DNA from: Pseudomonas putida
GTDB taxonomy: Bacteria; Pseudomonadota; Gammaproteobacteria; Pseudomonadales; Pseudomonadaceae
Direction of reading: 5' to 3'
Assembly: GCF_002025705.1 (NCBI RefSeq)
Contig: NZ_CP018846.1
Coordinates: 3,525,501 to 3,589,500, forward strand
DNA: 64,000 bases
Under the pieces are notes generated by a model. That model was not told the DNA's origin. It made no database searches and saw only the letters and a program-made list of their open reading frames with translations. Within the stretch, counting starts at the first letter, position 1, and each line of letters begins with the position of its first letter. The translations under genes were made by a program, and so were the position numbers. Below are positions 9,740-17,980 of this stretch, one piece after another.

Positions 9740-11152
9740 ATGCGTGGCGAACAACAGATACAGAACGACAAGCTGGGGAATGGCCTGAAAGGCCGGCAGG
9801 TGACGATGATCTCGATTGGCGGGGTCATCGGTGCCGGGCTGTTCGTGGGTTCGAGCAACGCCATCGCTGCGGCTGGGCCCGCCGTGCTGGTGGCTTACGT
9901 GATCGCGGCGGCGATCGTGGTGCTGGTGATGCAGATGCTCGGCGAGATGGCCACGGCGCGGCCGGACACCGGCTCGTTCTCGTCCTACGCCGACCAGGCC
10001 ATCGGCCGCTGGGCCGGGTTCTCGATCGGCTGGCTGTACTGGTGGTTCTATGTGCTGGTAATTGCCATCGAAGCCATCGTCGCCGGCAACATCCTGGGCG
10101 ACTGGCTGGGTTTGCCGCACGCCTTCACCGCCTTTGCCATCAGCCTGGTGCTGATCGGCTGCAACAGCCTCAGCGTCGGCTCGTTCGGTACCCTGGAATA
10201 CTGGCTGTCCTTGTTCAAGGTGGTGTCGATCGTCACCTTCATCGTGCTCGGCGTACTGGCGATCTTCGGCCTGCTGCCTGGCTCGTCGACCAGTGGCATC
10301 AGCAACCTGTGGGCCAACGGCGGCTTCGCGCCCAAGGGTAACGTGGCCATCGTCGCCGCGCTGCTGACCGCCATGTTCAGCTTCCAGGGCAGTGAGGTGG
10401 TGACCATCGCCGCTGCCGAATCCCGTGACCCGAAAGCCAACATCAAGAAGGCCATCCGCGCGGTGGTGTGGCGCCTGGGCCTGTTCTACCTCGGCTCGAT
10501 GTTCGTCGTGGTGTGCCTGGTCCCGTGGAATGCACCCGGCCTGGCGCAGGGTTCGTACCAGGCCGTGCTGAATGCCATGAACATCCCCTGGGCGCCGGGG
10601 ATCATGAGCATCGTGGTGCTGGTGGCCGTGACCAGTTGCCTGAACTCGGCCATCTACACCGCCTCGCGCATGGCCTACTCGCTGGCCCGGCGCGGCGACG
10701 CACCGAAAGCGGTATCGCACACCACCGCCCAGGGCGTGCCCCTGCTGGCCGTCGCCCTTACCGCAGGTGCCGCGCTGGCGGCCCTGGCGGCCAACTACCT
10801 GCTGCCCGCCGAGGTGTTCCAGTTTCTGCTGGCCACCAGCGGCGCACTGGCCCTGCTGATGTACCTGGTGATCGCCGTCACCCAGCTGTGCATGCGCCGC
10901 AAGCTGGTGGCGCTGGGCAAGCGGCTGGAAGTGCGCATGTGGCTGTTCCCCTGGCTGACCCTGCTGACCATCGCCTTCATCGTCGGTGTGTTCGCGGTCA
11001 TGGCGGCCTTCCCGGGGCAACGGGCAGAGCTGCTGTCCACCCTCGGCCTGACCGGTGTGCTGGTGGCCATCGGTGCTTACCTGCAAAAACGCCAACCGGC
11101 ACTCTCGGCCCAGCGTGCCTCGCTGCGCCTGGACGAGGCAGCCAACGCCTGA
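9740..11152 (+). CDS. GabP-like amino acid permease (APC superfamily, AAT family)
   Basis: This 470-residue protein with about 12 membrane helices closely follows E. coli GabP throughout: VTMISIGGVIGAGLFVGSS at the start, PDTGSFSSYADQAIGRWAGF, EVVTIAAAESRDP in the middle and SCLNSAIYTASRM in helix 8. It should be a proton-coupled importer of GABA or a related amino acid. The start at 9740 has a cgagg site nine bases upstream. It is followed by a cupin gene, a LysR regulator and a class III aminotransferase, so import and deamination of one substrate is a reasonable inference. Confidence 0.9.
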   Translation: MRGEQQIQNDKLGNGLKGRQVTMISIGGVIGAGLFVGSSNAIAAAGPAVLVAYVIAAAIVVLVMQMLGEMATARPDTGSFSSYADQAIGRWAGFSIGWLYWWFYVLVIAIEAIVAGNILGDWLGLPHAFTAFAISLVLIGCNSLSVGSFGTLEYWLSLFKVVSIVTFIVLGVLAIFGLLPGSSTSGISNLWANGGFAPKGNVAIVAALLTAMFSFQGSEVVTIAAAESRDPKANIKKAIRAVVWRLGLFYLGSMFVVVCLVPWNAPGLAQGSYQAVLNAMNIPWAPGIMSIVVLVAVTSCLNSAIYTASRMAYSLARRGDAPKAVSHTTAQGVPLLAVALTAGAALAALAANYLLPAEVFQFLLATSGALALLMYLVIAVTQLCMRRKLVALGKRLEVRMWLFPWLTLLTIAFIVGVFAVMAAFPGQRAELLSTLGLTGVLVAIGAYLQKRQPALSAQRASLRLDEAANA

Positions 11153-11173
11153 ACTGTGACACGGCTTCACAGC

Positions 11174-11214
11174 GGGTGTGCCGACGAGGGCCTTTTTCGG
11201 CCTGCGGCACACCC
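11174..11214. terminator. Hairpin between permease and cupin genes
   Basis: A ten-base perfect stem gggtgtgccg (11174-11183) pairs with cggcacaccc (11205-11214) around a loop holding a run of five T. There is no U-tract after the stem, so this may be an attenuator or mRNA-stabilising hairpin rather than a true terminator. Confidence 0.5.
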
Positions 11215-11281
11215 ATAACCTGACGACAACGCGGGGCAGACCGCCCCGCTCATTCCAAGAAAACCCTGTGTGGAAACCCTC

Positions 11282-11818
11282 ATGACCGTAGCCCGCAAAC
11301 CCGACGAACTGGCCATTCCCTATCAACTGCCGCAAGTACCCTTCATGTCGCCCGACATGGTCCACCCCGGCGTGCTGGGCAAGTGGATCGAAGATGACCA
11401 GCTTTGGGTCCCGGTGACCGCCTCGGTGTCGTTCAAGCCCCTGCTGCTGAACGTTTCCGGCGGCTATTACATCAACCTGTTGCGGGTGCGCCAGAGCGGC
11501 GTGCTGTCGCGCCACCGCCACACCGGCGGCGTGCATGCCCTGGTGCTCAAGGGGCGCTGGTTCTACCTGGAGCACGACTGGGTCGCCGAGGAAGGTTCGT
11601 TCGCCTACGAGCCACCGGGCGAGACGCACACCTTGTTCGTACCGGAAGATGTCGAAGAAATGATCACCTGGTTCCATGTGCAAGGCGGCTACACCTACGT
11701 CGACCCACAAGGCGTGGCGGTGGGTTACGAGGACGTGTTCACCAAGCTGGAAAGCGCCCGCGCGCACTACAAGGCACTGGGCCTGCCGGACGACTACATC
11801 GAGCAGTTCATTCGCTGA
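11282..11818 (+). CDS. Cupin protein, 2,4'-dihydroxyacetophenone dioxygenase-like
   Basis: This 178-residue single-domain cupin has likely metal ligands H78, H80 and perhaps H85 (in SRHRHTGGVHALVLKG), with H116 in GETHTLF. These match the two conserved cupin motifs. Related proteins include the iron enzyme that cleaves 2,4'-dihydroxyacetophenone, but the substrate here is unknown. A GTG four codons upstream (11270) is a possible start. The 61-base gap to the LysR gene and the aminotransferase beyond it suggest one catabolic unit. Confidence 0.82.
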   Translation: MTVARKPDELAIPYQLPQVPFMSPDMVHPGVLGKWIEDDQLWVPVTASVSFKPLLLNVSGGYYINLLRVRQSGVLSRHRHTGGVHALVLKGRWFYLEHDWVAEEGSFAYEPPGETHTLFVPEDVEEMITWFHVQGGYTYVDPQGVAVGYEDVFTKLESARAHYKALGLPDDYIEQFIR

Positions 11819-11879
11819 GTGCAGGTTGCCAGCACCCGGCCGCGCTGCCAGTCTTCTGCTCAATCACCGGAGGCGGAAC

Positions 11880-12785
11880 ATGGACAACTACTCGCAACTG
11901 CTGGCGTTTCTCTGGGCCACCGAGCACGGCAACTTCTCTGCCGCTGCGCGGGCCTGCGGGATGACGCCCTCGGCCATCAGCAAGCTCATTTCGCGGCTTG
12001 AAGATCGCCTGCAGGTGCGCCTGTTCCAGCGTGGCACCCGCAGCCTGACGCTGACCGAAGAAGGCAGCGCCTACCTGGTCAGCGCACGGGCGGTGGTCAA
12101 TGCCATGGCCGAGGCCGATTCGCTGGCCGAGGCCTTCCCGACCCGGGTCAGCGGGACCTTGCGCGTGCACACCATGACCACCTTCGCCAAGCACCAGATC
12201 ATCCCCTGGCTGCCAGAGTTCCTGGCCGCCTACCCAGGGCTGACCGTGGATATTCAGGTTGGCGCGCAGTTCACCGACCAGTTCGACCAAGGCCTGGATG
12301 TGGCCATACACAGCGGCGTGCTGCCCGACTCGACGCGCATCGCCCGCAAGATCGGCCAGAGCCGCTGGATCCTCTGCGCTGCCCCCCAGTACCTGGCCCG
12401 CCATGGCACGCCGGCGCAACCCGGCGAACTGCTGGCGCACACCTGCTTTTCCTTCGGTTTCAGCAGCGTGTGGAACACCTGGAGCTTCGTCGTCGACGGC
12501 CAGGCCGTGACGGTGCCGGTGGTGCCCAAGGCCACCTTCGCCCAGGGCGACCTGCTGCGCGACCTGGCCCTGGACGGTGCCGGCATCGTGCGCCTGGCAG
12601 AGTTCCACATTGGCCAGGACATTCAAGAAGGCCGCCTGGTGCCGTTGCTCGAAGCGTACAGCAGCGACAGCGTCGAGCCGATCTACCTGATCTACACCAA
12701 TCGCAAGCACCTCAGCCCGCGTATTCGCGTGTTCCGCGACTTCCTCGAACGCAAGCTCGCGCAGAACCCGTGGCATACCCGCTGA
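11880..12785 (+). CDS. LysR-family transcriptional regulator
   Basis: This 301-residue protein has a typical LysR helix-turn-helix in residues ~1-60 (LLAFLWATEHGNFSAAARACGMTPSAISKLI) and an effector-binding domain from about 90 onward. The start at 11880 follows a ggaggcgg site. Unusually for LysR, it reads in the same direction as its neighbours and lies between the cupin and aminotransferase genes, so it may autoregulate the cluster. The effector is probably the substrate imported by the GabP-like permease, an inference from position only. Confidence 0.93.
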   Translation: MDNYSQLLAFLWATEHGNFSAAARACGMTPSAISKLISRLEDRLQVRLFQRGTRSLTLTEEGSAYLVSARAVVNAMAEADSLAEAFPTRVSGTLRVHTMTTFAKHQIIPWLPEFLAAYPGLTVDIQVGAQFTDQFDQGLDVAIHSGVLPDSTRIARKIGQSRWILCAAPQYLARHGTPAQPGELLAHTCFSFGFSSVWNTWSFVVDGQAVTVPVVPKATFAQGDLLRDLALDGAGIVRLAEFHIGQDIQEGRLVPLLEAYSSDSVEPIYLIYTNRKHLSPRIRVFRDFLERKLAQNPWHTR

Positions 12786-12821
12786 GCCCCCATGCACCCG
12801 CCCCGAACACAGAGGTACCCC

Positions 12822-14069
12822 ATGCACAATCTCGTAGGCGATGTTTCCAGCGCCGCCCGCATCCTGCCTGACCTCGACGGCCAGGCCCTGTTCATCCGCA
12901 ACGGCAAAGGCCCCTACCTGTACGACGACCAGGGCCGCCGCTACATCGACACGGCGCTGGGCTTCGGCGCCGTGCTGCTCGGCCACGCCAACGACACGGT
13001 CAATGGCCAGGTGGCCGCAGCCCTCGCCGACTCCGCTTCGCCGTCGTGGGCCCATGTGCGTGAACACGCCGCCGCCACCGCCCTGGCCGCGCACACCGGC
13101 GCCCTGAGCAAGGTGATTTTCACCAACTCCGGCAGCGAGGCCGTGCACCTGGCCTGCCGCGCTGCCCGGGCCTTCACCGGGCGTGGGCGCATCGCCAAGA
13201 TGGCGGCCGGCTTCGATGGCTGGTTCGACGATGTCAGCTTCGGCAATGTCGGCTCCGCCGAGGCGGCTTTCGTCGATGGCCAGCGCCCCGCCACCGCCCG
13301 CACCACGCTGCTGCGTTTCAATGACTTCGATGACGTCGAGCGGCTGTTCGCCGAACACCACGACATCGCCGCCGTCATCCTCGAACCGATGCTGGCCAAT
13401 GCCGGTTGCCTGATGCCGGCCCCCGGTTACCTGCAACACGTGCAGCAGGTCGCGCGCCGCCATGGCGCGCTGGTGATCGCCGACGAGGTGCTGATGGGCT
13501 TTCGCCTGCACGCCGGGCTTGCCAGCCAGCTGGCCGGGCTCGACCCGGACATTGCCAGCGTCGGCAAGGCCATCGGCAATGGCGTGCCGGTGTCGGCCAT
13601 CGTCGGCAAACCGGAGGTCCTGGCCGCTTTCGAACAGGGCAAGGTATTGCGCGGCGGCACCTTCAGCGGCAACCCGCTGGCCTGCGCGGCGGTGATGAGC
13701 ACCCTGGGCCAGCTTGACCAGCTCGATTACCCCGGCCTGATCGCCCGCGGCCAGCAGTTGCGCCAGGCGCTGGAGTCGATCTTCGAAGCGCAGGGCATCG
13801 TGGTAAGCACCAGTGGCTATGGCAATGTCTTCAGCCTGTGGCCTTCGCGCCAGGCACCGACCACCTACGAGCAGGCAGTGGCCGTGGGCAGCGCGGCGTT
13901 CAGCCAGGCCCTGCACCTTTCACTGCGTGAAGCCGGGGTGCTTGTGATGCCGTCGCAGTATGGCCGCCTGTACCTGTCGTTCGAGCACGACGACGCAGTC
14001 GTGGAGGCGATGAAAGTGGCCTTCGAGCGCGCCGCGGTCAAACTCGCAGCGCAGTTCGCCAGCCGCTGA
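12822..14069 (+). CDS. Class III PLP-dependent aminotransferase
   Basis: This 415-residue fold type I enzyme resembles omega-aminotransferases and glutamate-1-semialdehyde aminomutase. Visible hallmarks are NSGSEAVH (102-109), IADEVLMGFR with the PLP-binding aspartate (219-228) and the Schiff-base lysine K249 in IASVGKAIGNG. It should move an amino group from an omega-amino acid or amine to a keto acid. An ATG ten codons upstream exists; 12822 has the agaggta site. It is in line with the LysR and GST genes. The substrate is unresolved; GABA or a beta-amino acid would fit the permease. Confidence 0.88.
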   Translation: MHNLVGDVSSAARILPDLDGQALFIRNGKGPYLYDDQGRRYIDTALGFGAVLLGHANDTVNGQVAAALADSASPSWAHVREHAAATALAAHTGALSKVIFTNSGSEAVHLACRAARAFTGRGRIAKMAAGFDGWFDDVSFGNVGSAEAAFVDGQRPATARTTLLRFNDFDDVERLFAEHHDIAAVILEPMLANAGCLMPAPGYLQHVQQVARRHGALVIADEVLMGFRLHAGLASQLAGLDPDIASVGKAIGNGVPVSAIVGKPEVLAAFEQGKVLRGGTFSGNPLACAAVMSTLGQLDQLDYPGLIARGQQLRQALESIFEAQGIVVSTSGYGNVFSLWPSRQAPTTYEQAVAVGSAAFSQALHLSLREAGVLVMPSQYGRLYLSFEHDDAVVEAMKVAFERAAVKLAAQFASR

Positions 14070-14083
14070 CACCCGCTTGACCA

Positions 14084-14118
14084 GAGGGAGCCGGGTGATC
14101 GACGATCAGCGCTCCCTC
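14084..14118. terminator. Hairpin between aminotransferase and GST genes
   Basis: gagggagc (14084-14091) and gctccctc (14111-14118) are perfect complements with two gatc palindromes in the loop. No U-tract follows. It may reduce read-through into the GST gene. Confidence 0.4.
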
Positions 14119-14134
14119 AATCAAGGATGGCGAC

Positions 14135-14758
14135 ATGTTACGGATACTGGGCAGGGCCTCTTCGATCAACGTGCGCAAGGTGCTGTGGGCTTGCGCCGAA
14201 TTCAACATCGCCTTCGAGCGCGAGGAATGGGGCAGCGGCTTCCAGCCCACCGACGCGCCCGAATTCCTCGCACTCAACCCCAACGCCATGGTCCCGGTGA
14301 TCCAGGATGGTGGTTTCACGCTGTGGGAGTCCAACAGCATCATCCGCTACCTGGCGAACCGTTATGGCGATGCGGCCTGCTACCCGAGCGAAGCGCAGGC
14401 ACGGGCGCGCATCGACCAGTGGATCGACTGGCAGGCGGCGGACCTGAACCGGGCCTGGAGCTACCCGTTCATGGCGCTGGTGCGCAACTCGCCTGCGCAT
14501 CAGGATGCCCAGGCGCTGGCGGCAGGTTGCGCACAGTGGGCCCACTTCATGGGCATCCTCGACCGGCAACTGGCAGCGACCGGCGCGTTCGTTGCAGGTG
14601 AACGCTTTACCCTGGCCGACATCCCCATCGGCCTGTCGGTGCAGCGCTGGTTCGCAACGCCCCTGGAGCACCCTCACTTGCCTGCCGTGAGCGCCTATTA
14701 TGAGCGCCTCAGCCAGCGCCCAGGGTACCTTGCCCACGGTCGAAACGGCCTGCCTTGA
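14135..14758 (+). CDS. Glutathione S-transferase family protein
   Basis: The 207-residue product has an N-terminal thioredoxin-fold domain ([20 protein letters not shown], then [27 protein letters not shown]) and a C-terminal helical domain ([16 protein letters not shown]). The cis-proline loop MVPVI and the ES pair that binds glutathione are present. The serine of SSINVRKV is the likely catalytic residue, as in theta/beta-like bacterial classes. The aagga site supports the ATG at 14135. It closes the permease-aminotransferase cluster, but a separate detoxification role is equally possible. Confidence 0.92.
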   Translation: MLRILGRASSINVRKVLWACAEFNIAFEREEWGSGFQPTDAPEFLALNPNAMVPVIQDGGFTLWESNSIIRYLANRYGDAACYPSEAQARARIDQWIDWQAADLNRAWSYPFMALVRNSPAHQDAQALAAGCAQWAHFMGILDRQLAATGAFVAGERFTLADIPIGLSVQRWFATPLEHPHLPAVSAYYERLSQRPGYLAHGRNGLP

Positions 14759-14771
14759 ACATACTGCTTTT

Positions 14772-14903
14772 TGTAGGAGCGGCCTTGCCGGGGCGCCGGA
14801 CCGGTCGGAAAGGGCCGCAAAGCGGCCCCGGGATTTCAGCAGCGATGCTGATAGTGCTGGGGCTGCTTCGCAGCCCTTTCGCGACACGAGGCCGCTCCTA
14901 CAA
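14772..14903. repeat. Paired REP element with unlike arms
   Basis: The left arm uses the long form (ccttgccggggcgccggacc, then ggtcggaaaggg). The right arm uses the short form (ccctttcgcgacacgaggcc). Both end in tgtaggagcgg or its complement, and the two inner gctgc stems face each other. The pair lies between the convergent GST and MFS genes. Confidence 0.88.
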
Positions 14904-14918
14904 GGCCCGTGCCGTTGC

Positions 14919-16085
14919 TCATGCCTGCATACCCGCCAATGCCACCGGACGACTACGCCAGGCAATGGTCAGCACCAGCCCAAGCCCAGCCATCAACGCC
15001 CCGGCAAACGACACCGCCGAATACCCCATCCCGGCGTTGATCACCGCGCCACCCAGCGCCGCGCCAATGGCATTGCCCAGGTTGAACGCACCGATGTTCA
15101 CCGCCGAGGCCAGGTTGGGGGCATCCTTGGCGGCGTCCATCACACGCATCTGCAGCGGCGGCACCAGGGCGAAACTGGCGATGCCCCAGACCAGGATCGC
15201 CAGCGCCGTCGGCAGCGACCAGCCAAGCATCGCCGGGAACACCAGCAGCACCGCAATCAGCACCAGCAGCGACACGATCAAGGTACGGTCCACCGAGCGA
15301 TCCGCCGCCTTGCCACCCCACACATTGCCCAGCGTCAGGCCGACGCCGAACAGCACCAGCATGGCGGTGATGAAGGGGGTGGAAGCCTGGGCCTGGCTGT
15401 GCAGGATCGGCGCAATGTAGGTGAACACGGTAAACATCGCGCTGGAGCCAACCACGGTCAGCGTCAACGCCGCCAGCACCGGGCCACGCCCCAGCACACG
15501 AATCTCGGCCATCACCCCGGCGCTTTTGGGCAGTGGCACATTGGGCAGGGCAAACCACAGCGAAGCCATCGCCACCAGGCCCAGGCCGGCAATACCCCAG
15601 AATGCCGTGCGCCAGCCAAGCAGCTCACCGAACCAGGTGGCCAGCGGCACACCGCCAATGGTGGCCAGGGTGAGGCCCATGAACATGGCCGCCACCGCCC
15701 CTGCCCGCTTCTCGGGCGGTACCACACTGGCCGCCACCACCGAGCCGACGCCGAAGAACGCGCCGTGGTTGAGCGAAGTCACCACCCGTGCGATGAGCAG
15801 GCTCTGGTAGTCGGTAGCCAGGGCCGACAGCAGGTTGCCCAGGGTAAAGATGGCCATCAGCCCGATCAGCAGGTAACGCCGCGGGACCTTACCGGTGGCC
15901 AGGGTCATCAATGGTGCACCGATCAGCACGCCTAGCGCGTAGGCACTGACCAGCAGGCCTGCGGCCGGGATCGACACGCCCAGATCGGCGGCAATACCGG
16001 GCAGCATGCCCATGGGGGCGAACTCGGTGACACCGATGCCAAAAGCACCAATGGCGAGCGCCACGAGAGGGGGATTGATACGCAT
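14919..16085 (-). CDS. MFS transporter, AraJ/YdhP (DHA1 drug/sugar efflux) type
   Basis: The 388-residue product has 12 predicted membrane helices. It opens with LVALAIGAFGIGVTEFAPMGMLP, the start characteristic of AraJ/YdhP-like efflux proteins, and has the motif LMTLATGKVPRRYLL in loop 2-3. Members export sugars or drugs; the substrate here is not known. It is divergent from a LysR gene across 94 bases, the classic arrangement for LysR control of an exporter. A REP pair lies past its stop. Confidence 0.9.
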   Translation of the reverse strand: MRINPPLVALAIGAFGIGVTEFAPMGMLPGIAADLGVSIPAAGLLVSAYALGVLIGAPLMTLATGKVPRRYLLIGLMAIFTLGNLLSALATDYQSLLIARVVTSLNHGAFFGVGSVVAASVVPPEKRAGAVAAMFMGLTLATIGGVPLATWFGELLGWRTAFWGIAGLGLVAMASLWFALPNVPLPKSAGVMAEIRVLGRGPVLAALTLTVVGSSAMFTVFTYIAPILHSQAQASTPFITAMLVLFGVGLTLGNVWGGKAADRSVDRTLIVSLLVLIAVLLVFPAMLGWSLPTALAILVWGIASFALVPPLQMRVMDAAKDAPNLASAVNIGAFNLGNAIGAALGGAVINAGMGYSAVSFAGALMAGLGLVLTIAWRSRPVALAGMQA

Positions 16086-16179
16086 ACAAGGCTCCTTATC
16101 TATGACGGGAATGCTACGATCCAGCCTTTGAATGCACTAGACCGGTTTTCCGGCAACCACCTTTGCGCTGGAGGCACAG

Positions 16180-17091
16180 ATGGACTACAACGGGCGATCC
16201 GGGGAGATGGAGGTGTTTGCCAGGGTGGTGGATGAAGGCAGCCTGTCTGCCGCCGCGCGCGTGCTGGGCCTGACGCCCTCGGCGGTAAGCCGCATCATTG
16301 CCCGCGCCGAGCAGCGCCTGGGCACCCGCCTGCTGCTGCGCACCACCCGGGCGATCACCCTCACCACCGAGGGCGAGGCGTACCTGCGTGGGGCGCGGCG
16401 CATCCTGGCGGACCTGCTTGAGGTGGAAGAGGCGATCACCGACCAGGGCGTGCCGCGCGGGCGGTTGCGGGTCAGCGCGGCGCTGGGGCATGGGCGGCTG
16501 ACGGTGGTGCCGTTACTGACCGCGTTCAGCGCGCTGTACCCGCAGGTGCTGGTGGACCTGACGCTGAGTGATGAAATCGCCGATATCCATGGCGGTCAGG
16601 CCGATGTGGCGCTGCGCTTTGGCCAGCTGCCGGACAGCTCGCTGAGTGCGCGCTGCATTGGCCATACCGGCCAGGTGGTCGTGGCTTCACCTGAATACCT
16701 TGCACGCTGCGGTACGCCGCAGGAGCCAGAGGACCTGGCGCAGCACAACTGCCTGCGCTTCAACTTCCGGCGCGCAGCACCGGATTGGCCGTTTCGCCGG
16801 GAGGGGGAGGATTTTTCACTGAAGGTGACGGGGAATATCGAGTGCAGCAGTGGCGAGGCGCTGGCGCAACTGGCCAGGCTGGGGGCGGGTATTGCCCGGA
16901 TCGGGACATTTACCGTGGCCGATGAGCTGAAAAACGGTCAACTGGTGGCGCTGCTGGAAGACTACAACCCGGGCGACCGCGAACCGCTGCATGCGGTGTT
17001 CGTGGGCGGGCCGGCGATGCCGGCGCGGGTGCGGGTGTTTGTCGACTTTCTGCTGGAGCATCACCAAGGGTGGCCGCTGAACCAGCCCTGA
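16180..17091 (+). CDS. LysR-family transcriptional regulator
   Basis: This 303-residue protein has an HTH in residues ~8-60 (EMEVFARVVDEGSLSAAARVLGLTPSAVSRII) followed by a periplasmic-binding-like effector domain. The ggagg site nine bases before 16180 supports the start. It is divergent from the AraJ-like MFS gene and probably regulates it from the 94-base shared region. A homodimeric REP pair starts 12 bases after its stop. Confidence 0.94.
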   Translation: MDYNGRSGEMEVFARVVDEGSLSAAARVLGLTPSAVSRIIARAEQRLGTRLLLRTTRAITLTTEGEAYLRGARRILADLLEVEEAITDQGVPRGRLRVSAALGHGRLTVVPLLTAFSALYPQVLVDLTLSDEIADIHGGQADVALRFGQLPDSSLSARCIGHTGQVVVASPEYLARCGTPQEPEDLAQHNCLRFNFRRAAPDWPFRREGEDFSLKVTGNIECSSGEALAQLARLGAGIARIGTFTVADELKNGQLVALLEDYNPGDREPLHAVFVGGPAMPARVRVFVDFLLEHHQGWPLNQP

Positions 17092-17102
17092 CACATTTCC
17101 CT

Positions 17103-17220
17103 TGTAGGAGCGGCCTTGTGTCGCGAAAGGGTTGCGAAGCAGCCCCAAGGTATTGGCGTCACAGCATAAAGTGCTGGGGCTGCTTCGCAGCCCTTTCGCG
17201 ACACAAGGCCGCTCCTACAG
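17103..17220. repeat. Paired REP element (homodimer), convergent-gene boundary
   Basis: Two near-perfect inverted short-form arms of about 43-45 bases (tgtaggagcggccttgtgtc, then gcgaaaggg, gctgcgaagcagcccc) surround about 28 bases. It fills the gap between the convergent LysR and TetR stops, so it could act as a two-way terminator. Confidence 0.92.
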
Positions 17221-17236
17221 AGACCGCAGTCGTTGC

Positions 17237-17857
17237 TTAACTCTGCATCCCCTTCAACAAGAACTCCATGAACCGGCGCACATCCTCGCGGTGCGCCACC
17301 AGGTCCAGCGGCTCGCGACTGCACAGCCGCAGAAGCTGCAGATGCCCGTAGTCGTTGATCAGAAACGCCGCGTAGCCCACATCGAGGTCGGCGCGCAGCT
17401 TGCCGCTGTCACACAGGTCCTGGAGCAGGTGCTTGAGCTCTTCGACCAGCGCATCGTTGACCCGCTTGTAGGCCCCTGGCACATCGCGCTGATTGCTGCC
17501 CAGCAGCGGCAGCAAGGGCGGCAGAATCTCCCGCCACAACGGTGCCGGCAACACCTCGAAGGCGTAATCGGTCAGGTGCGTTTCATAGCAGCACAACGCA
17601 TCCAGCGCCTGCTCGAACTCCCCAAGGCGCCTGCGCGCCTCGGCTACCGCGCGGTGATCGGCCTCGCGCAACTTCTCCAGCAGGATCTCCTGCTTGCTGC
17701 CGAAATAGGCGAACACCGTGGGCACCGACACCGCCGCCAGGCGGGCAATCTGCTCCATGGTGGTGGTCTGGAAGCCCTGGCGCTCGAACAGGCCCAGCGC
17801 CGTACGGCTGATCGTCTCCCGGCGCAGCGCCTTCTGCTGCTCGCGCAATCCGCTCAC
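17237..17857 (-). CDS. TetR-family transcriptional repressor
   Basis: This 206-residue protein has a TetR helix-turn-helix in residues ~15-60 (ISRTALGLFERQGFQTTTMEQIARLAAVSVPTVFAYFGSK is the region, given here as landmarks only). The C-terminal ligand domain is variable. It starts at GTG 17857, preceded by an aaaggg site. The frame stays open much further upstream, but that extension is antisense to the amidohydrolase. It is divergent from the amidohydrolase/MFS pair across 123 bases and probably represses it. Confidence 0.9.
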   Translation of the reverse strand: MSGLREQQKALRRETISRTALGLFERQGFQTTTMEQIARLAAVSVPTVFAYFGSKQEILLEKLREADHRAVAEARRRLGEFEQALDALCCYETHLTDYAFEVLPAPLWREILPPLLPLLGSNQRDVPGAYKRVNDALVEELKHLLQDLCDSGKLRADLDVGYAAFLINDYGHLQLLRLCSREPLDLVAHREDVRRFMEFLLKGMQS

Positions 17858-17980
17858 TTTGCAACCCTTTGTCGAAACCGGTGGCCAGCATACCGCAAAG
17901 CCAACCCGCAAAAATATTTTATTGACTAAAACTTTTAACCGACACAAAACTAGCGCGGCATTTTGCCTCAGGGAGCTGCC
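17858..17980. promoter_or_regulatory. Divergent regulatory region between TetR and amidohydrolase genes
   Basis: An AT-rich patch within otherwise GC-rich DNA contains a perfect palindrome aaaatatttt (17911-17920) next to a -35-like ttgact (17922-17927). A poor -10 candidate lies 18-19 bases on (around 17946-17952). The palindrome overlapping the promoter is a plausible TetR operator. This is inferred from position and composition only. Confidence 0.45.

Noticed and set aside
9560..11863. Open frame of 767 codons on the minus strand
   Set aside because: It lies antisense to the GabP-like permease and cupin genes, which show full family motifs.
11808..13916. Open frame of 702 codons on the minus strand
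   Set aside because: It is antisense to the LysR and aminotransferase genes, whose active-site motifs are intact. The antisense product is low-complexity and has no family match that I can see.
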